In this document: piece after piece, positions 8,162 through 16,524 of the stretch
Layout: each line of letters starts with the position of its first letter
Position numbering within the stretch: position 1 is the first letter of the stretch
Source: Cellvibrio sp. KY-GH-1
GTDB taxonomy: Bacteria; Pseudomonadota; Gammaproteobacteria; Pseudomonadales; Cellvibrionaceae
DNA length: 64,000 bases
Reading direction: 5' to 3'
Assembly: GCF_008806975.1 (NCBI RefSeq)
Contig: NZ_CP031728.1
Span: 5,125,501 to 5,189,500, forward strand
Translations under genes and position numbers: made by a program
The notes under the pieces: generated by a model
The model's input: only the letters and a program-made list of their open reading frames with translations
Databases searched by the model: none
What the model was told of the DNA's origin: nothing

Positions 8162-9382
8162 ATGATTATGTCTTATCAAGGTTTTGCATCACTCTTTCCC
8201 AAAAAAGATACGCTTGGATTTTTGGTTCTCGCGTTAATTCTGGTGGTGGTATTGCCACTGTCTCTCGATATTTTTCGTCTTAATCTGGTGGGCAAATATT
8301 TAACCTACGCATTCGTTGCTGTGGGCTTGGTACTTTGCTGGGGCTATGGCGGTATTTTAAGTTTGGGTCAGGGCGTGTTTTTTGGCTTGGGCGGTTACGC
8401 CATGGCAATGTTTTTGAAATTGGAAGCATCAGATCCCGAGAGCACCAAAATTCAATCCACGCCCGGCATTCCGGATTTTATGGACTGGAACCAACTCACT
8501 GAGTTGCCACTTTTCTGGGAACCCTTCCACAGCTTTGGATTTACGCTGGCCGCGATTATTTTATTGCCCTGCATCTTCGGCTATATCATCGGCGTTGCCA
8601 TGTTCAAGCGTCGTGTAGGTGGCGTTTACTTTGCGATTATTACGCAGGCATTGGCTGCCATTCTCACCATCCTGATTATTGGTCAGCAAGGTTATACCGG
8701 CGGTGTAAATGGTATGACCGACCTGCGTACCTTGCACGGCTTTGATATTCGCACCGACAGCGCCAAATATTTCTTTTACTTCCTCTGCGTCGGCATGTTG
8801 TTCTTGTGTTTGTTCGTGGCGCAATTTGTGCGCAAAAGTAAATTGGGGCGTTTGTTGGTGGCCATGCGCGATAAAGAAGACCGCGTGCGTTTCTCCGGTT
8901 ACGACGTGGCCAACTTCAAGATCTTCGTGTTTTGCTTGGGCGGTGTGTTCGCTGCTATCGGCGGCGCCATGTTTACCTTGCAAGTGGGTTTTATGTCGCC
9001 AACGCTGGTCGGAATTGTACCTTCCATTGAAATGGTAATTTTCTGCGCGGTGGGCGGGCGTCTCTCGATTATCGGTGCGGTTTACGGTGCGTTGATTGTT
9101 AACGCCGCGAAAACGTCTTTCTCTGAAAGCTTCCCTGAACTCTGGCTGTTTGCGATGGGCGGTTTGTTTATTGCCGTGGTCATGGCGTTCCCCAACGGTT
9201 TAGCTGGTTTATACAACACCTACGCGGCACCCAAAGTGGATGCCTTTCTCGCGAAGCTGTTTACCCGAAAGCCGCCGGCCATAGTTGAAGCACCTGCATC
9301 GGCAACCCCGGCTGTATCAAGCAAACCTGTTGCAACCAAAACTGAAACGTCGGTTATGCCGCAAGGAGCCGTCCATGAGTAG
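8162..9382 (+). CDS. urtC: Urea/amide ABC transporter permease UrtC, copy 1
   Basis: 406 residues, LivM-type inner-membrane permease pairing with UrtB. Motifs: CWGYGGILSLGQGVFFGLGG near the start, VAMRDKEDRVRFSGYDVANFK in the EAA loop, FCAVGGRLSIIGAVYGA late. The last ~45 residues are an Ala/Pro/Thr-rich cytoplasmic tail with no recognised domain. Two ATGs compete (8162 and 8168) behind GAGGAG; 8162 is given. The 3' end overlaps the urtD start (ATGAGTAG arrangement), pointing to translational coupling. Confidence 0.9.
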   Translation: MIMSYQGFASLFPKKDTLGFLVLALILVVVLPLSLDIFRLNLVGKYLTYAFVAVGLVLCWGYGGILSLGQGVFFGLGGYAMAMFLKLEASDPESTKIQSTPGIPDFMDWNQLTELPLFWEPFHSFGFTLAAIILLPCIFGYIIGVAMFKRRVGGVYFAIITQALAAILTILIIGQQGYTGGVNGMTDLRTLHGFDIRTDSAKYFFYFLCVGMLFLCLFVAQFVRKSKLGRLLVAMRDKEDRVRFSGYDVANFKIFVFCLGGVFAAIGGAMFTLQVGFMSPTLVGIVPSIEMVIFCAVGGRLSIIGAVYGALIVNAAKTSFSESFPELWLFAMGGLFIAVVMAFPNGLAGLYNTYAAPKVDAFLAKLFTRKPPAIVEAPASATPAVSSKPVATKTETSVMPQGAVHE

Positions 9383-10121
9383 TAATACTGATTTTGTGCT
9401 TGCCGTTGAGGGCCTGACAGTTTCGTTTGACGGTTTTAAAGCCGTGAATGATTTAACGTTTTATGTCGATGAACATGAGATCCGCGTAATTATCGGCCCC
9501 AATGGTGCGGGTAAAACCACGGTGCTGGATTTAATTTGTGGTCGCACCAAAGCAACTGATGGCTCGATCAAATTTCGTAATCGCGAATTAACCAAATTGC
9601 GCGAGCATGAAATTGTGAAAGCCGGTGTGGGGCGTAAATTCCAGAATCCATCTATTTACGGTGACCTCACCGTATTTGAAAATTTGGAAATTTCGTTTCC
9701 GCGCGGCCGTTCGGTGTTTGGTGCGCTGGCGTTTAAACGCGATGAGGAAGTGATTAACAAAGTGCATGAAGTGGCCAATATGATTTTCCTCGGCGACCAA
9801 TTGGATCGCCAGGCTGAGTTGCTCAGCCACGGGCAAAAGCAGTGGTTGGAAATTGGTATGTTGCTGATGCAAGACCCGGACTTGCTGATGCTCGACGAAC
9901 CTGTCGCGGGTATGTCAGTCGGTGAGCGGCAGCAGACAGCGGAATTGTTGCGCAGCATAATCAAAGACAGATCGGTAATTGTGATCGAGCACGATATGCA
10001 ATTCGTGGCGCAAATCGCCGACAAAGTAACGGTATTGCACCAGGGGAAAATTCTCGCCGAAGGTTCGGTGGACAAAGTCAAGAATGATCCCAAAGTGATT
10101 GAAGTCTATTTAGGCCATTAA
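9375..10121 (+). CDS. urtD: Urea/amide ABC transporter ATP-binding protein UrtD, copy 1
   Basis: 248 residues, LivG-type ATPase. Walker A GPNGAGKTT (about residue 40), Q-loop at GRKFQNPSIYGDLTV, signature LSHGQKQWLEIGMLL in place of the usual LSGGQ, Walker B LLMLDEPVAGM and switch His in VIEHDM. LSHGQ is typical of UrtD. ATG 9375 has AAGGAG upstream and overlaps the urtC stop by 8 nt; an earlier start at 9285 would lie inside urtC. Confidence 0.92.
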   Translation: MSSNTDFVLAVEGLTVSFDGFKAVNDLTFYVDEHEIRVIIGPNGAGKTTVLDLICGRTKATDGSIKFRNRELTKLREHEIVKAGVGRKFQNPSIYGDLTVFENLEISFPRGRSVFGALAFKRDEEVINKVHEVANMIFLGDQLDRQAELLSHGQKQWLEIGMLLMQDPDLLMLDEPVAGMSVGERQQTAELLRSIIKDRSVIVIEHDMQFVAQIADKVTVLHQGKILAEGSVDKVKNDPKVIEVYLGH

Positions 10122-10162
10122 TTCCGTGAGTTCACTCAAACGGCTTGGAAGAGGAATTGATT

Positions 10163-10852
10163 ATGTTAGCTGTATCAGATTACCGCGTAAGTTATGGCCA
10201 AAGTGAAGTCTTGCACGGCTTGAATTTTGAAGTGAAACCGCGCGAAATTGTTGCGGTAATGGGGCGCAACGGCATGGGTAAAACCACGCTCATGAAATCC
10301 TTGATGGGCGTTATTCCCAGCTCTGGCGGCAGCGTAAAACTGGAAGGTCAGGAAGTGAGCCAGCTAAAAAGTTTTCAACGGGTCGCCAATGGTTTCGGGT
10401 TTGTGCCTCAGGGGCGCATGATTTTTTCCAGCATGACCGTGAAAGAAAACATCGAAACGGGTTTAACCACCACCAAAAAGCGATCTGTACCGAAAGAACT
10501 TTACGATATGTTTCCGGTGTTGTTGGAAATGCGCAATCGCCGCGGCGGCAACTTATCGGGCGGGCAACAGCAACAATTGGCAATTGCTCGCGCGTTGGCA
10601 AGCGATCCGAAATTACTGTTTCTGGATGAGCCCACCGAAGGGATTCAGCCATCAATTATTCGCGAAATGGGCCGCACGTTAAAAGCCATTCGCGACCAAC
10701 GTGGGCTGTCGATTGTGGTGTCTGAGCAGGTGCTAAGTTTTGCGCTGGATATAGCTGATCGCATCCTGGTGATCGAGAAAGGCCAAATCGTGCATGAAGA
10801 GTTGCGCGAGTCGGTCAACGAAGCCAAGGTGGCTTCTTATTTGTCGGTGTAA
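10163..10852 (+). CDS. urtE: Urea/amide ABC transporter ATP-binding protein UrtE, copy 1
   Basis: 229 residues, LivF-type ATPase. Walker A GRNGMGKTT, Q-loop GFVPQGRMIFSSMTVKEN, signature LSGGQQQQLAIARAL, Walker B LLFLDEPTEGIQPS, and EQ in place of EH at the switch (SEQVLSFA). ATG 10163 has GAGGAA upstream; the frame also opens with TTG at 10145. Last gene of the urt copy 1 set, ending in a terminator. Confidence 0.92.
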   Translation: MLAVSDYRVSYGQSEVLHGLNFEVKPREIVAVMGRNGMGKTTLMKSLMGVIPSSGGSVKLEGQEVSQLKSFQRVANGFGFVPQGRMIFSSMTVKENIETGLTTTKKRSVPKELYDMFPVLLEMRNRRGGNLSGGQQQQLAIARALASDPKLLFLDEPTEGIQPSIIREMGRTLKAIRDQRGLSIVVSEQVLSFALDIADRILVIEKGQIVHEELRESVNEAKVASYLSV

Positions 10853-10888
10853 ATCGTTAACAGTATTCTCCGGTAGTACTTCAGCTTC

Positions 10889-10931
10889 AGCCAGCTTTCG
10901 CTAAGTCTCGGGCGATTGCTGGCCTTTTTTA
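10889..10931 (+). terminator. Rho-independent terminator after urtE copy 1
   Basis: GCCAGC at 10890-10895 pairs with GCTGGC at 10918-10923 and is followed by a run of T from 10925. It closes the urtABCDE operon. Confidence 0.7.
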
Positions 10932-10984
10932 TCTCCGTGTTTCTTCAATTAATTCAACGTAATTTGAGTCAATCGCTACCTGGG

Positions 10985-11314
10985 TTAATCATTTCTATCG
11001 GGTGGCGGTTCGCGCCCATCGGGCCCTCCTTGTGGTTCTGGCATATTGTCGGGGCGGCAGGCCAGGCTGGCGGTTGCGTCGGCGTTTGGTGGCGAGCTGC
11101 AAGTGCCGCTCATCAATTCATCATTGCGCCCGGCGAAGCTGCAGGGGTCATTTTCCACCAAACCCTTGCAGGCCAGTAGCGCCTCTTCCGGTGGACCAAA
11201 CTGTTTGCCATTGCGTTCCGGGCGCTGATTTTCGGCGGCGTAGACCGGCTGCAAAAATACATTCAAAAAAATACCTGCTATGCCAGCGATTTTAAGTAGT
11301 CGAGTTGATGTCAT
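10985..11314 (-). CDS. Small secreted Cys-rich protein
   Basis: 109 residues with a clean signal peptide (hydrophobic residues about 8-22, cleavage after VYA). The mature part has the spaced motif ACKGLVENDPCSFAGRNDEL, then GTC and LAC. This ACxGxxxxDxCSF...GxC...C pattern recurs in small periplasmic proteins of Proteobacteria of unknown function, whose cysteines probably form two disulfides. The Pro/Gly/Asp-rich C-terminus looks disordered. ATG 11314 follows GAGGTACCG. It is divergent from fmdA; whether it takes part in amide use is unknown. Confidence 0.7.
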   Translation of the reverse strand: MTSTRLLKIAGIAGIFLNVFLQPVYAAENQRPERNGKQFGPPEEALLACKGLVENDPCSFAGRNDELMSGTCSSPPNADATASLACRPDNMPEPQGGPDGREPPPDRND

Positions 11315-11437
11315 CGGTACCTCATGGTGTTAGTGATTCGTTAACAACTATTTCTGAGATAAATATTTCACCGGTTGGTTCGGTGGTGTTTGGCGCTATC
11401 ACAGTCTTTGCACAATTGTGCGGGTTGGTCTTTGTCT

Positions 11438-11479
11438 ATGGGTTAAATGACGTAGTTGCGCGAGCTATTTGTCGTATGG
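11438..11479 (+). promoter_or_regulatory. Putative amide/urea regulon motif, copy 2 (upstream of fmdA)
   Basis: Core ATGGGTTAAATGACGTAG at 11438-11455 and second block GAGCTATTTGTCGTATGG at 11462-11479, the same order and the same 24-nt offset as upstream of urtA copy 1. The core begins 115 nt before the fmdA ATG. The region lacks a sigma-54 GG-N10-GC signature on the plus strand. Confidence 0.6.
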
Positions 11480-11552
11480 TGGCGCCAGCGACTGGCGTAG
11501 ATACTGACCCCGTTCTGTGACGAATTGTCCAACCCACACCAGGAGTCAGACC

Positions 11553-12782
11553 ATGGCTGAAACGATTATCAAAATAGATTTAAAAAAATCTCCCTACGAA
11601 AATGAAATGATCCACAACCGTTGGCATCCGGACATTCCAATGGTTGCGACAGTAAAACCCGGTGCGGACTTTATTATTGAGTGTTACGACTGGACAGGCG
11701 GGCAAATTAAAAATGACGATTGCGCCGATGACGTGCGCGATGTGGATTTGTCGCAAGTGCATTTCCTTTCTGGCCCTGTGGGTGTGGAAGGGGCCGAGCC
11801 AGGCGATTTGTTGGTGGTTGATATTTTGGATATCGGCGCCTTTCAGGAAAGTCTCTGGGGTTTTAATGGATTCTTCTCCAAAAATAACGGCGGTGGTTTC
11901 TTAACAGAACATTTCCCCGAAGCGCAAAAATCCATTTGGGATATTAATGGGATGTTCACCAAATCTCGCCATGTCCCCAATGTGGAATTTGCCGGTTTGA
12001 TTCACCCGGGTTTGATTGGTTGTTTGCCTTCCAAAGAAATGCTGCTGGAGTGGAACAAGCGCGAAAAAGAATTGTACGACACTGAACCGGATCGCGTCCC
12101 TGCGTTAGCGACTCTGCCTTACGCGGACACTGCTCACATGGGCAAAATGACTCCGGACGCCGCCAAGGTTGCCGCTGCTGAGGGCGCGCGTACAGTGCCA
12201 CCACGTGAACACGGTGGTAACTGCGACATTAAAGATTTGTCGCGCGGCTCCAAAATTTATTTTCCGGTGTATGTGAAGGGCGGTGGTTTGTCAGTCGGTG
12301 ATTTGCACTTCAGTCAGGGCGACGGTGAAATTACTTTCTGCGGTGCAATTGAAATGGCGGGTTGGATTCATTTACGCGTGAATCTGATTAAAGATGGCAT
12401 GTCTAAATACGGAATCAAAAACCCCATTTTCAAACCAAGCCCCATTGCTCCCAAGTATGATGACTATTTGATCTTTGAAGGTATTTCCGTTGACGAATAC
12501 GGCGAGCAACATTATCTGGATGTTCACGTGGCGTATCGTCAGGCGTGTTTGAATGCGATTAATTATTTAACCAAGTTTGGTTACAGCAAGGCTCAGGCCT
12601 ACGCCATATTGGGTTGTGCGCCGGTGCAGGGGCATATCTCCGGAGTGGTGGATATTCCTAACGCCTGTGCGACCTTGTGGTTACCGACGGATATTTTTGA
12701 TTTCGATGTAAATCCTACCGCTGAAGGTCCGACTAAAAAGGTTACCTCGGGAGTGGATATACCTTTGTCGAAAGATAAATAA
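11553..12782 (+). CDS. fmdA: Formamidase (FmdA/AmdA family)
   Basis: 409 residues, the usual size of formamidase, which hydrolyses formamide to formate and ammonia in the cytoplasm. Typical stretches are NRWHPDIP, CYDWTGGQI, VGVEGAEPGDLLVVDILD, the HGGNCDIKDLSRGSKIYFPV region and YAILGCAPVQGHISG with the conserved Cys. ATG 11553 is preceded by CAGGAG; the frame extends upstream to 11517 only through an unsuited start. It is followed, after a repeat array, by fmdB, the same pairing as in Methylophilus fmd clusters. The shared upstream motif links it to urtA copy 1 and to allophanate hydrolase. Confidence 0.93.
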   Translation: MAETIIKIDLKKSPYENEMIHNRWHPDIPMVATVKPGADFIIECYDWTGGQIKNDDCADDVRDVDLSQVHFLSGPVGVEGAEPGDLLVVDILDIGAFQESLWGFNGFFSKNNGGGFLTEHFPEAQKSIWDINGMFTKSRHVPNVEFAGLIHPGLIGCLPSKEMLLEWNKREKELYDTEPDRVPALATLPYADTAHMGKMTPDAAKVAAAEGARTVPPREHGGNCDIKDLSRGSKIYFPVYVKGGGLSVGDLHFSQGDGEITFCGAIEMAGWIHLRVNLIKDGMSKYGIKNPIFKPSPIAPKYDDYLIFEGISVDEYGEQHYLDVHVAYRQACLNAINYLTKFGYSKAQAYAILGCAPVQGHISGVVDIPNACATLWLPTDIFDFDVNPTAEGPTKKVTSGVDIPLSKDK

Positions 12783-12785
12783 GCC

Positions 12786-12947
12786 TTGACCCCTCCCAGC
12801 CTCCCCCTTGAAAAGGGGGAGGAGCTAAGAGTTCCCTTCCCTTATGAAGGGGAGGGCTAGGATGGGGTAAGGTTTTCCATCCCTTTATGAAGGAGCGGAG
12901 CTAAAAGTTCCCTCCGCTTAAATTAGGAGAGAGCTAGAGTGGGGTTA
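12786..12947. repeat. Degenerate G-run palindrome array (family A, copy 1)
   Basis: Between fmdA and fmdB lie at least two hairpins in tandem (CCTCCCCCTTGAAAAGGGGG at 12800 onward; CCCTTCCCTTATGAAGGGGA at 12834 onward) and a further decayed unit near 12880-12925. Related palindromes occur at 28274-28346 and 36271-36430, so this is a dispersed repeat family rather than a unique terminator, although it may slow transcription into fmdB. Confidence 0.7.
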
Positions 12948-13011
12948 GCCTTGAGTTAACCAAGCTCGCTCGAATCAACACCTAACAGCTACATAAAAAT
13001 CGGAGTTAGTC

Positions 13012-13380
13012 ATGCCTGTTTACGACTACAAATGCGCTGACCATGGTTTGTTTTACGAATTGGCCGCAATGGAAGATTCCAGCAAGCCTATGGCGTGCCC
13101 GACCTGTGCGACATTGTGCGCGCGTGTAATTATGCTCGCGCCCGAATTTTTGGATATGAAAAAAGAAAACCGGTTTGCGCATCAGCGCAATGAGACGGCA
13201 GTGCACGCCCCGGTACTTTCTACGCCTGAGTATCGCGCGGAACAAAAAGCCCGTCGCGAACATAAACACGGTAAAGGTTGTGGATGCGGAGATAAGCCAA
13301 TTCGCAAGTCCAATCTGCTGTTTACTGCCGAGGGCAATAAAATGTTTCCGTCCATGCGGCCCTGGATGATCAGTCACTAA
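13012..13380 (+). CDS. fmdB: FmdB-family zinc-ribbon protein
   Basis: 122 residues. The N-terminus has the FmdB fold start (MPVYDYKCADHG) and a CPTC knuckle at residues about 30-33; the first knuckle reads CADH, so the metal site would be Cys-x2-His / Cys-x2-Cys. A His/Lys/Gly/Cys cluster (HKHGKGCGCG) lies near the end. FmdB was described as a putative regulator of formamidase expression; its mechanism is unknown. ATG 13012 follows CGGAG. It probably shares the fmdA transcript. Confidence 0.82.
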   Translation: MPVYDYKCADHGLFYELAAMEDSSKPMACPTCATLCARVIMLAPEFLDMKKENRFAHQRNETAVHAPVLSTPEYRAEQKARREHKHGKGCGCGDKPIRKSNLLFTAEGNKMFPSMRPWMISH

Positions 13381-13385
13381 GCTTT

Positions 13386-14000
13386 CTAATTGTGTTTCGG
13401 CGCACGTAAGGTATCGATGTATTCATTAAGTGTGCCGAACAAATCACCGAGAATTTCCGGTTCTTGCATGCACTTTGCCGCACCCATGATGCCTTGGTAA
13501 CTCGCCATGAGGAACATGGCAATTTTGGTAGGATTAATATCGCTGCGCACATAGCCCTGGGTTTGGCCAATTTCCAGCGCCGAGACTATCGCTTGATAAA
13601 TTGCAGCCATTACTGCCTCAAGCCGTTGGTGAAAGCCTTCGTCAATCGCCGCCATTTCCTGATTCAAATTATTAAGCGGGCATCCGTTGAAGCGTTGTTC
13701 ATTTTTATAACAGTCTGCTTTCCATAAAAAAAGCTGCTGCATTGCGGTCAGTGAATCGGGGTGTTTTTGCGCAAATTCATTCCATGTCGCATGGAAGTGC
13801 TCCATGAGAATTTCGTCGACAACGGCATAGCCAAGCGCTAACTTGTTGGGGAAATGATGGTAGAGCGCGCCCTTGGCTAAATTGGTTTTCTGTAGAATTG
13901 CCTCAATACGCATGCCCTGATAACCATTTTCATAAATTTCTTCATGTGCGGCTTCTAGAATCCGGGTGCGAGTTTGCTCGGCATTGCGCTCAGTAACCAT
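13386..14000 (-). CDS. TetR/AcrR-family repressor
   Basis: 204 residues. N-terminal HTH at about residues 5-60 (RTRILEAAHEEIYENGYQGM ... NLAKGALYHHFPNK), then a helical ligand domain with CPLNNLNQEM, a feature of TetR_C_6-like/YcdC-type regulators. ATG 14000 is used; the longer frame opens with TTG at 14072. A promoter (TTGACA-N18-TAATGT) and a perfect palindrome lie directly upstream, so it most likely represses itself and perhaps the divergent cytochrome b561 gene. Ligand unknown. Confidence 0.88.
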   Translation of the reverse strand: MVTERNAEQTRTRILEAAHEEIYENGYQGMRIEAILQKTNLAKGALYHHFPNKLALGYAVVDEILMEHFHATWNEFAQKHPDSLTAMQQLFLWKADCYKNEQRFNGCPLNNLNQEMAAIDEGFHQRLEAVMAAIYQAIVSALEIGQTQGYVRSDINPTKIAMFLMASYQGIMGAAKCMQEPEILGDLFGTLNEYIDTLRAPKHN

Positions 14001-14099
14001 GATGCGGCTCGTAAAAATGGGCGATTGGTAATGCTTATTATGAGTAGGTGGTTGGTGTAGATGCCTTGCCAATACACGTAGGTATTAAGTTAAAGTTAA

Positions 14100-14117
14100 A
14101 CCGACCAACTGGTCGGT
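14100..14117. promoter_or_regulatory. TetR operator palindrome
   Basis: ACCGACCA-AC-TGGTCGGT is a perfect 8+2+8 inverted repeat. It lies just downstream of the -10 of the tetR promoter, where a bound dimer would block transcription. Such GACC/GGTC half-sites are common for TetR-family operators. Confidence 0.8.
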
Positions 14118-14119
14118 AA

Positions 14120-14149
14120 ACATTAATTGAAGCCCGGCTAGCTTGTCAA
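14120..14149 (-). promoter_or_regulatory. Sigma-70 promoter of tetR
   Basis: On the minus strand TTGACA (14149-14144) and TAATGT (14125-14120) are separated by 18 nt, ending 2 nt before the operator palindrome. Confidence 0.6.
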
Positions 14150-14350
14150 TTCCCCGGTATTAATTGGTTAAACAGGTTGGCGCATCTAACCTTTTCTTAA
14201 GCTTGATTTAAGTGAGTAATGCTAGGTTAAGTGACGTTAACAGGCTGATTTAACTCATATAAGCTTGTACACCCATCACGCCTGACGTCGTCCTGACGAA
14301 ACGGTGACGGTTAACAAATGATAATAACTGAATAGATAAAGAGGATTAAT

Positions 14351-14902
14351 ATGAACGCACCTTCTCCGATTACCCGTTATACATCGCTGATGATTGGTCT
14401 TCACTGGCTGATGTTTGTGTTGCTGGTTGCCGTTTATGTCGCGATGGAATTTCGCGGAATTTTCCCCAAAGGCAGTGAGCCGCGCGAGCTGATGAAAGCC
14501 CTGCATTTTATGTTGGGGATTTCAGTGTTAATTTTAGTGGTAGTGCGTATAGCTGTGCGCTTTTCCAGCCCAATTCCGCCGATAGTGCCTGCACCCAAAC
14601 CATTAGAAAATGTTCTTGCGAAGATTATGCATTTATCGCTGTATGCTTTTATGCTGTTTATGCCAATTGCCGGGTGGATTATTTTGAGCGCAGAAGGTCA
14701 TGGGGTGCCTTTTTTTGGTTTGGAGTTACCGCCTTTGACTGAAAAGAATCATGATCTCGCAGAGAACGTTGAGCATTGGCACGGTCTGGTTGGTGAAATA
14801 GGTTACTACCTGATTGGATTGCACGTTCTGGCTGGCTTGTTTCATCACTACGTAAAACGCGACAATACGATGCTGCGCATGTCGTTAATTAAAAAAGAAT
14901 AA
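14351..14902 (+). CDS. Cytochrome b561 family protein
   Basis: 183 residues with four predicted membrane spans and the heme-binding histidines expected of YodB/CybB-type b561: IGLHW near residue 18, ALHFMLGI at about 50, and a late pair in GLHVLAGLFHH. It probably shuttles electrons between the quinone pool and superoxide or another periplasmic partner; the substrate is not evident. ATG 14351 follows AAGAGGATTAAT. The VIT-type gene follows after 37 nt and may be cotranscribed. Confidence 0.88.
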   Translation: MNAPSPITRYTSLMIGLHWLMFVLLVAVYVAMEFRGIFPKGSEPRELMKALHFMLGISVLILVVVRIAVRFSSPIPPIVPAPKPLENVLAKIMHLSLYAFMLFMPIAGWIILSAEGHGVPFFGLELPPLTEKNHDLAENVEHWHGLVGEIGYYLIGLHVLAGLFHHYVKRDNTMLRMSLIKKE

Positions 14903-14939
14903 CTCCAGTTTACCGATTACTTTTTTGCGAGAAATAGTT

Positions 14940-15635
14940 ATGCCCCATCGCCATCATGAACGTCATAGATCCCACCATTCCGGTTGGCTGCGCGCCGCCG
15001 TATTGGGCGCGAATGATGGCATTATTTCTACCGCGAGTTTGATGATGGGGATGGTTACTGCGGGCGTTTCATCCTCGACCATTTTGTTAAGCGGTGTTGC
15101 AGGTTTGGTCGCGGGCGCTATGAGTATGGCGGCGGGCGAATATGTGTCGGTCCGCTCGCAGGCGGATACCGAAGCGGCGGATATCGCGCGCGAAACGCTC
15201 GAATTGGAAACCAATATTGAAGGCGAACATCGCGAGCTGGAAGAGATTTACGTCGCGCGCGGCTTGCAGCGCGAGCTTGCACGTGAAGTGGCGACCCAAC
15301 TCATGGCCCATGATGCGCTGGGTGCCCATGCTCGTGATGAGTTGGGAATTACCGAGATTTTTTCGGCGCGCCCGTTAGAAGCGGCAGTGACTTCCGCATT
15401 AACTTTTTCGGTCGGTGCTGCAATTCCGTTGTTGGTTATATTGCTGCATCCGCCACAATATCTTGCGTTTGCAATTACGTCGGTTTCATTAATTGCGTTA
15501 ATTGTGCTCGGTGGCCTTGCCGCAAAAGTGGGTGGGGCCAATGGTATTATTGGCGCTGCTCGCGTCGGGTTCTGGGGCGCTGCCGCTATGGCAATGACAG
15601 CGGCTGTTGGACATTTTTTTGGCGCAGTGATCTAG
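14940..15635 (+). CDS. VIT1/CCC1-type membrane transporter
   Basis: 231 residues. N-terminal His-rich cytoplasmic stretch (HRHHERHRSHH), then the VIT signature RAAVLGANDGIISTASLMMG, a cytoplasmic acidic helical domain (about residues 80-140) and three C-terminal membrane spans, about five in all. VIT1/CCC1 proteins move Fe2+ or Mn2+ across membranes by proton exchange. ATG 14940 was chosen over TTG 14925; its ribosome site is weak. Metal specificity cannot be read from the sequence. Confidence 0.87.
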   Translation: MPHRHHERHRSHHSGWLRAAVLGANDGIISTASLMMGMVTAGVSSSTILLSGVAGLVAGAMSMAAGEYVSVRSQADTEAADIARETLELETNIEGEHRELEEIYVARGLQRELAREVATQLMAHDALGAHARDELGITEIFSARPLEAAVTSALTFSVGAAIPLLVILLHPPQYLAFAITSVSLIALIVLGGLAAKVGGANGIIGAARVGFWGAAAMAMTAAVGHFFGAVI

Positions 15636-15671
15636 TTACTCAATTCTGGCCTGCGTCAAAAGCGCTCAGGT

Positions 15672-16361
15672 TCAATCAAAAATATAGGCGATGACTTCGC
15701 TCATAGCGCGATTAATCCGGGCGAATTTATCCGCGTCAGCCATTATGGTTTCGGCACTCTGTGTGTAGCGCGAACCATCAATATCTTCAGCACAATGTGC
15801 GATTAATGCGGCGGCGGATGCCGGTGTGGTTTCCAAATGGAATTGAAAACCAAAAACCTTGTCGTTAACGACAAACGCCTGATTTGCACAGCCATCACTG
15901 CGCGCTATGTGTAGCGCACCTGCGGGAATTGCAAAGGTATCGCCATGCCAGTGGAAAACCTCGGGGAATTTTGCCAGGGTTAGGGCAATGGGGTGAGCGC
16001 CAGCCTCCGGTAAAATCTGCAGTGGCAACCAGCCGATTTCCTTAAACGCATTACGTGTGACTTTGCCGCCCAGCACATCGGCGATTAACTGCGCGCCCAG
16101 GCAGATTCCAATCACAATTTTGCCCGCATCAATCGCCGCTTTGATGAGAGTTTTTTCATCCGCCAACCAGGGGTAAATCGCTTCATCGTAAATTCCCATC
16201 GGGCCACCCATCACAATTAACGCATCAAAACTGTGCAGGTCCGGTGTTGTATCGCCGCGGTACCAGTGAGTACAGGTAAGGGAATAGTTGCGCGCTGCAA
16301 AGTCGCTGGCCATGCTGCCAATATCTTCAAAGGGAACGTGTTGCAGACTATGAATGCGCAT
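15672..16361 (-). CDS. Class I glutamine amidotransferase (GMP synthase-like)
   Basis: 229 residues. Elements of the class I GATase fold are all present: oxyanion loop MGGPMGIYDE, nucleophile elbow GICLGAQL with Cys near residue 94, and the His-x-Glu of the triad in FGFQFHLE. It is a free-standing domain of the YfeJ/PuuD-neighbour type that hydrolyses glutamine or a gamma-glutamyl compound. No synthetase partner is next to it. ATG 16361 follows CGGAG. It is divergent from rhlB. Confidence 0.87.
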   Translation of the reverse strand: MRIHSLQHVPFEDIGSMASDFAARNYSLTCTHWYRGDTTPDLHSFDALIVMGGPMGIYDEAIYPWLADEKTLIKAAIDAGKIVIGICLGAQLIADVLGGKVTRNAFKEIGWLPLQILPEAGAHPIALTLAKFPEVFHWHGDTFAIPAGALHIARSDGCANQAFVVNDKVFGFQFHLETTPASAAALIAHCAEDIDGSRYTQSAETIMADADKFARINRAMSEVIAYIFD

Positions 16362-16524
16362 AAAAAACTCCGTTAAGCGGGCAAGTGGGTATAAGCGGGC
16401 ACAGATTATGCAGAAATCTGGCCAATTTCGCTGTTTAATTCCCTAAGTTACGGCCCTTAGGCGACGGATTGTCAGGCGATTGGTGTATACTCAGGCCATT
16501 ATTTGTGCGTTATAACCTGTGGTG

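Larger units (their letters stand above)
14001..14350. other. Divergent intergenic region tetR / cytochrome b561
   Basis: 350 bp. The tetR-proximal half holds the tetR promoter and operator listed separately. In the other half I saw no convincing hexamer pair for the cytochrome gene; its ribosome site (AAGAGGATTAAT) is at the right edge. Confidence 0.5.
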
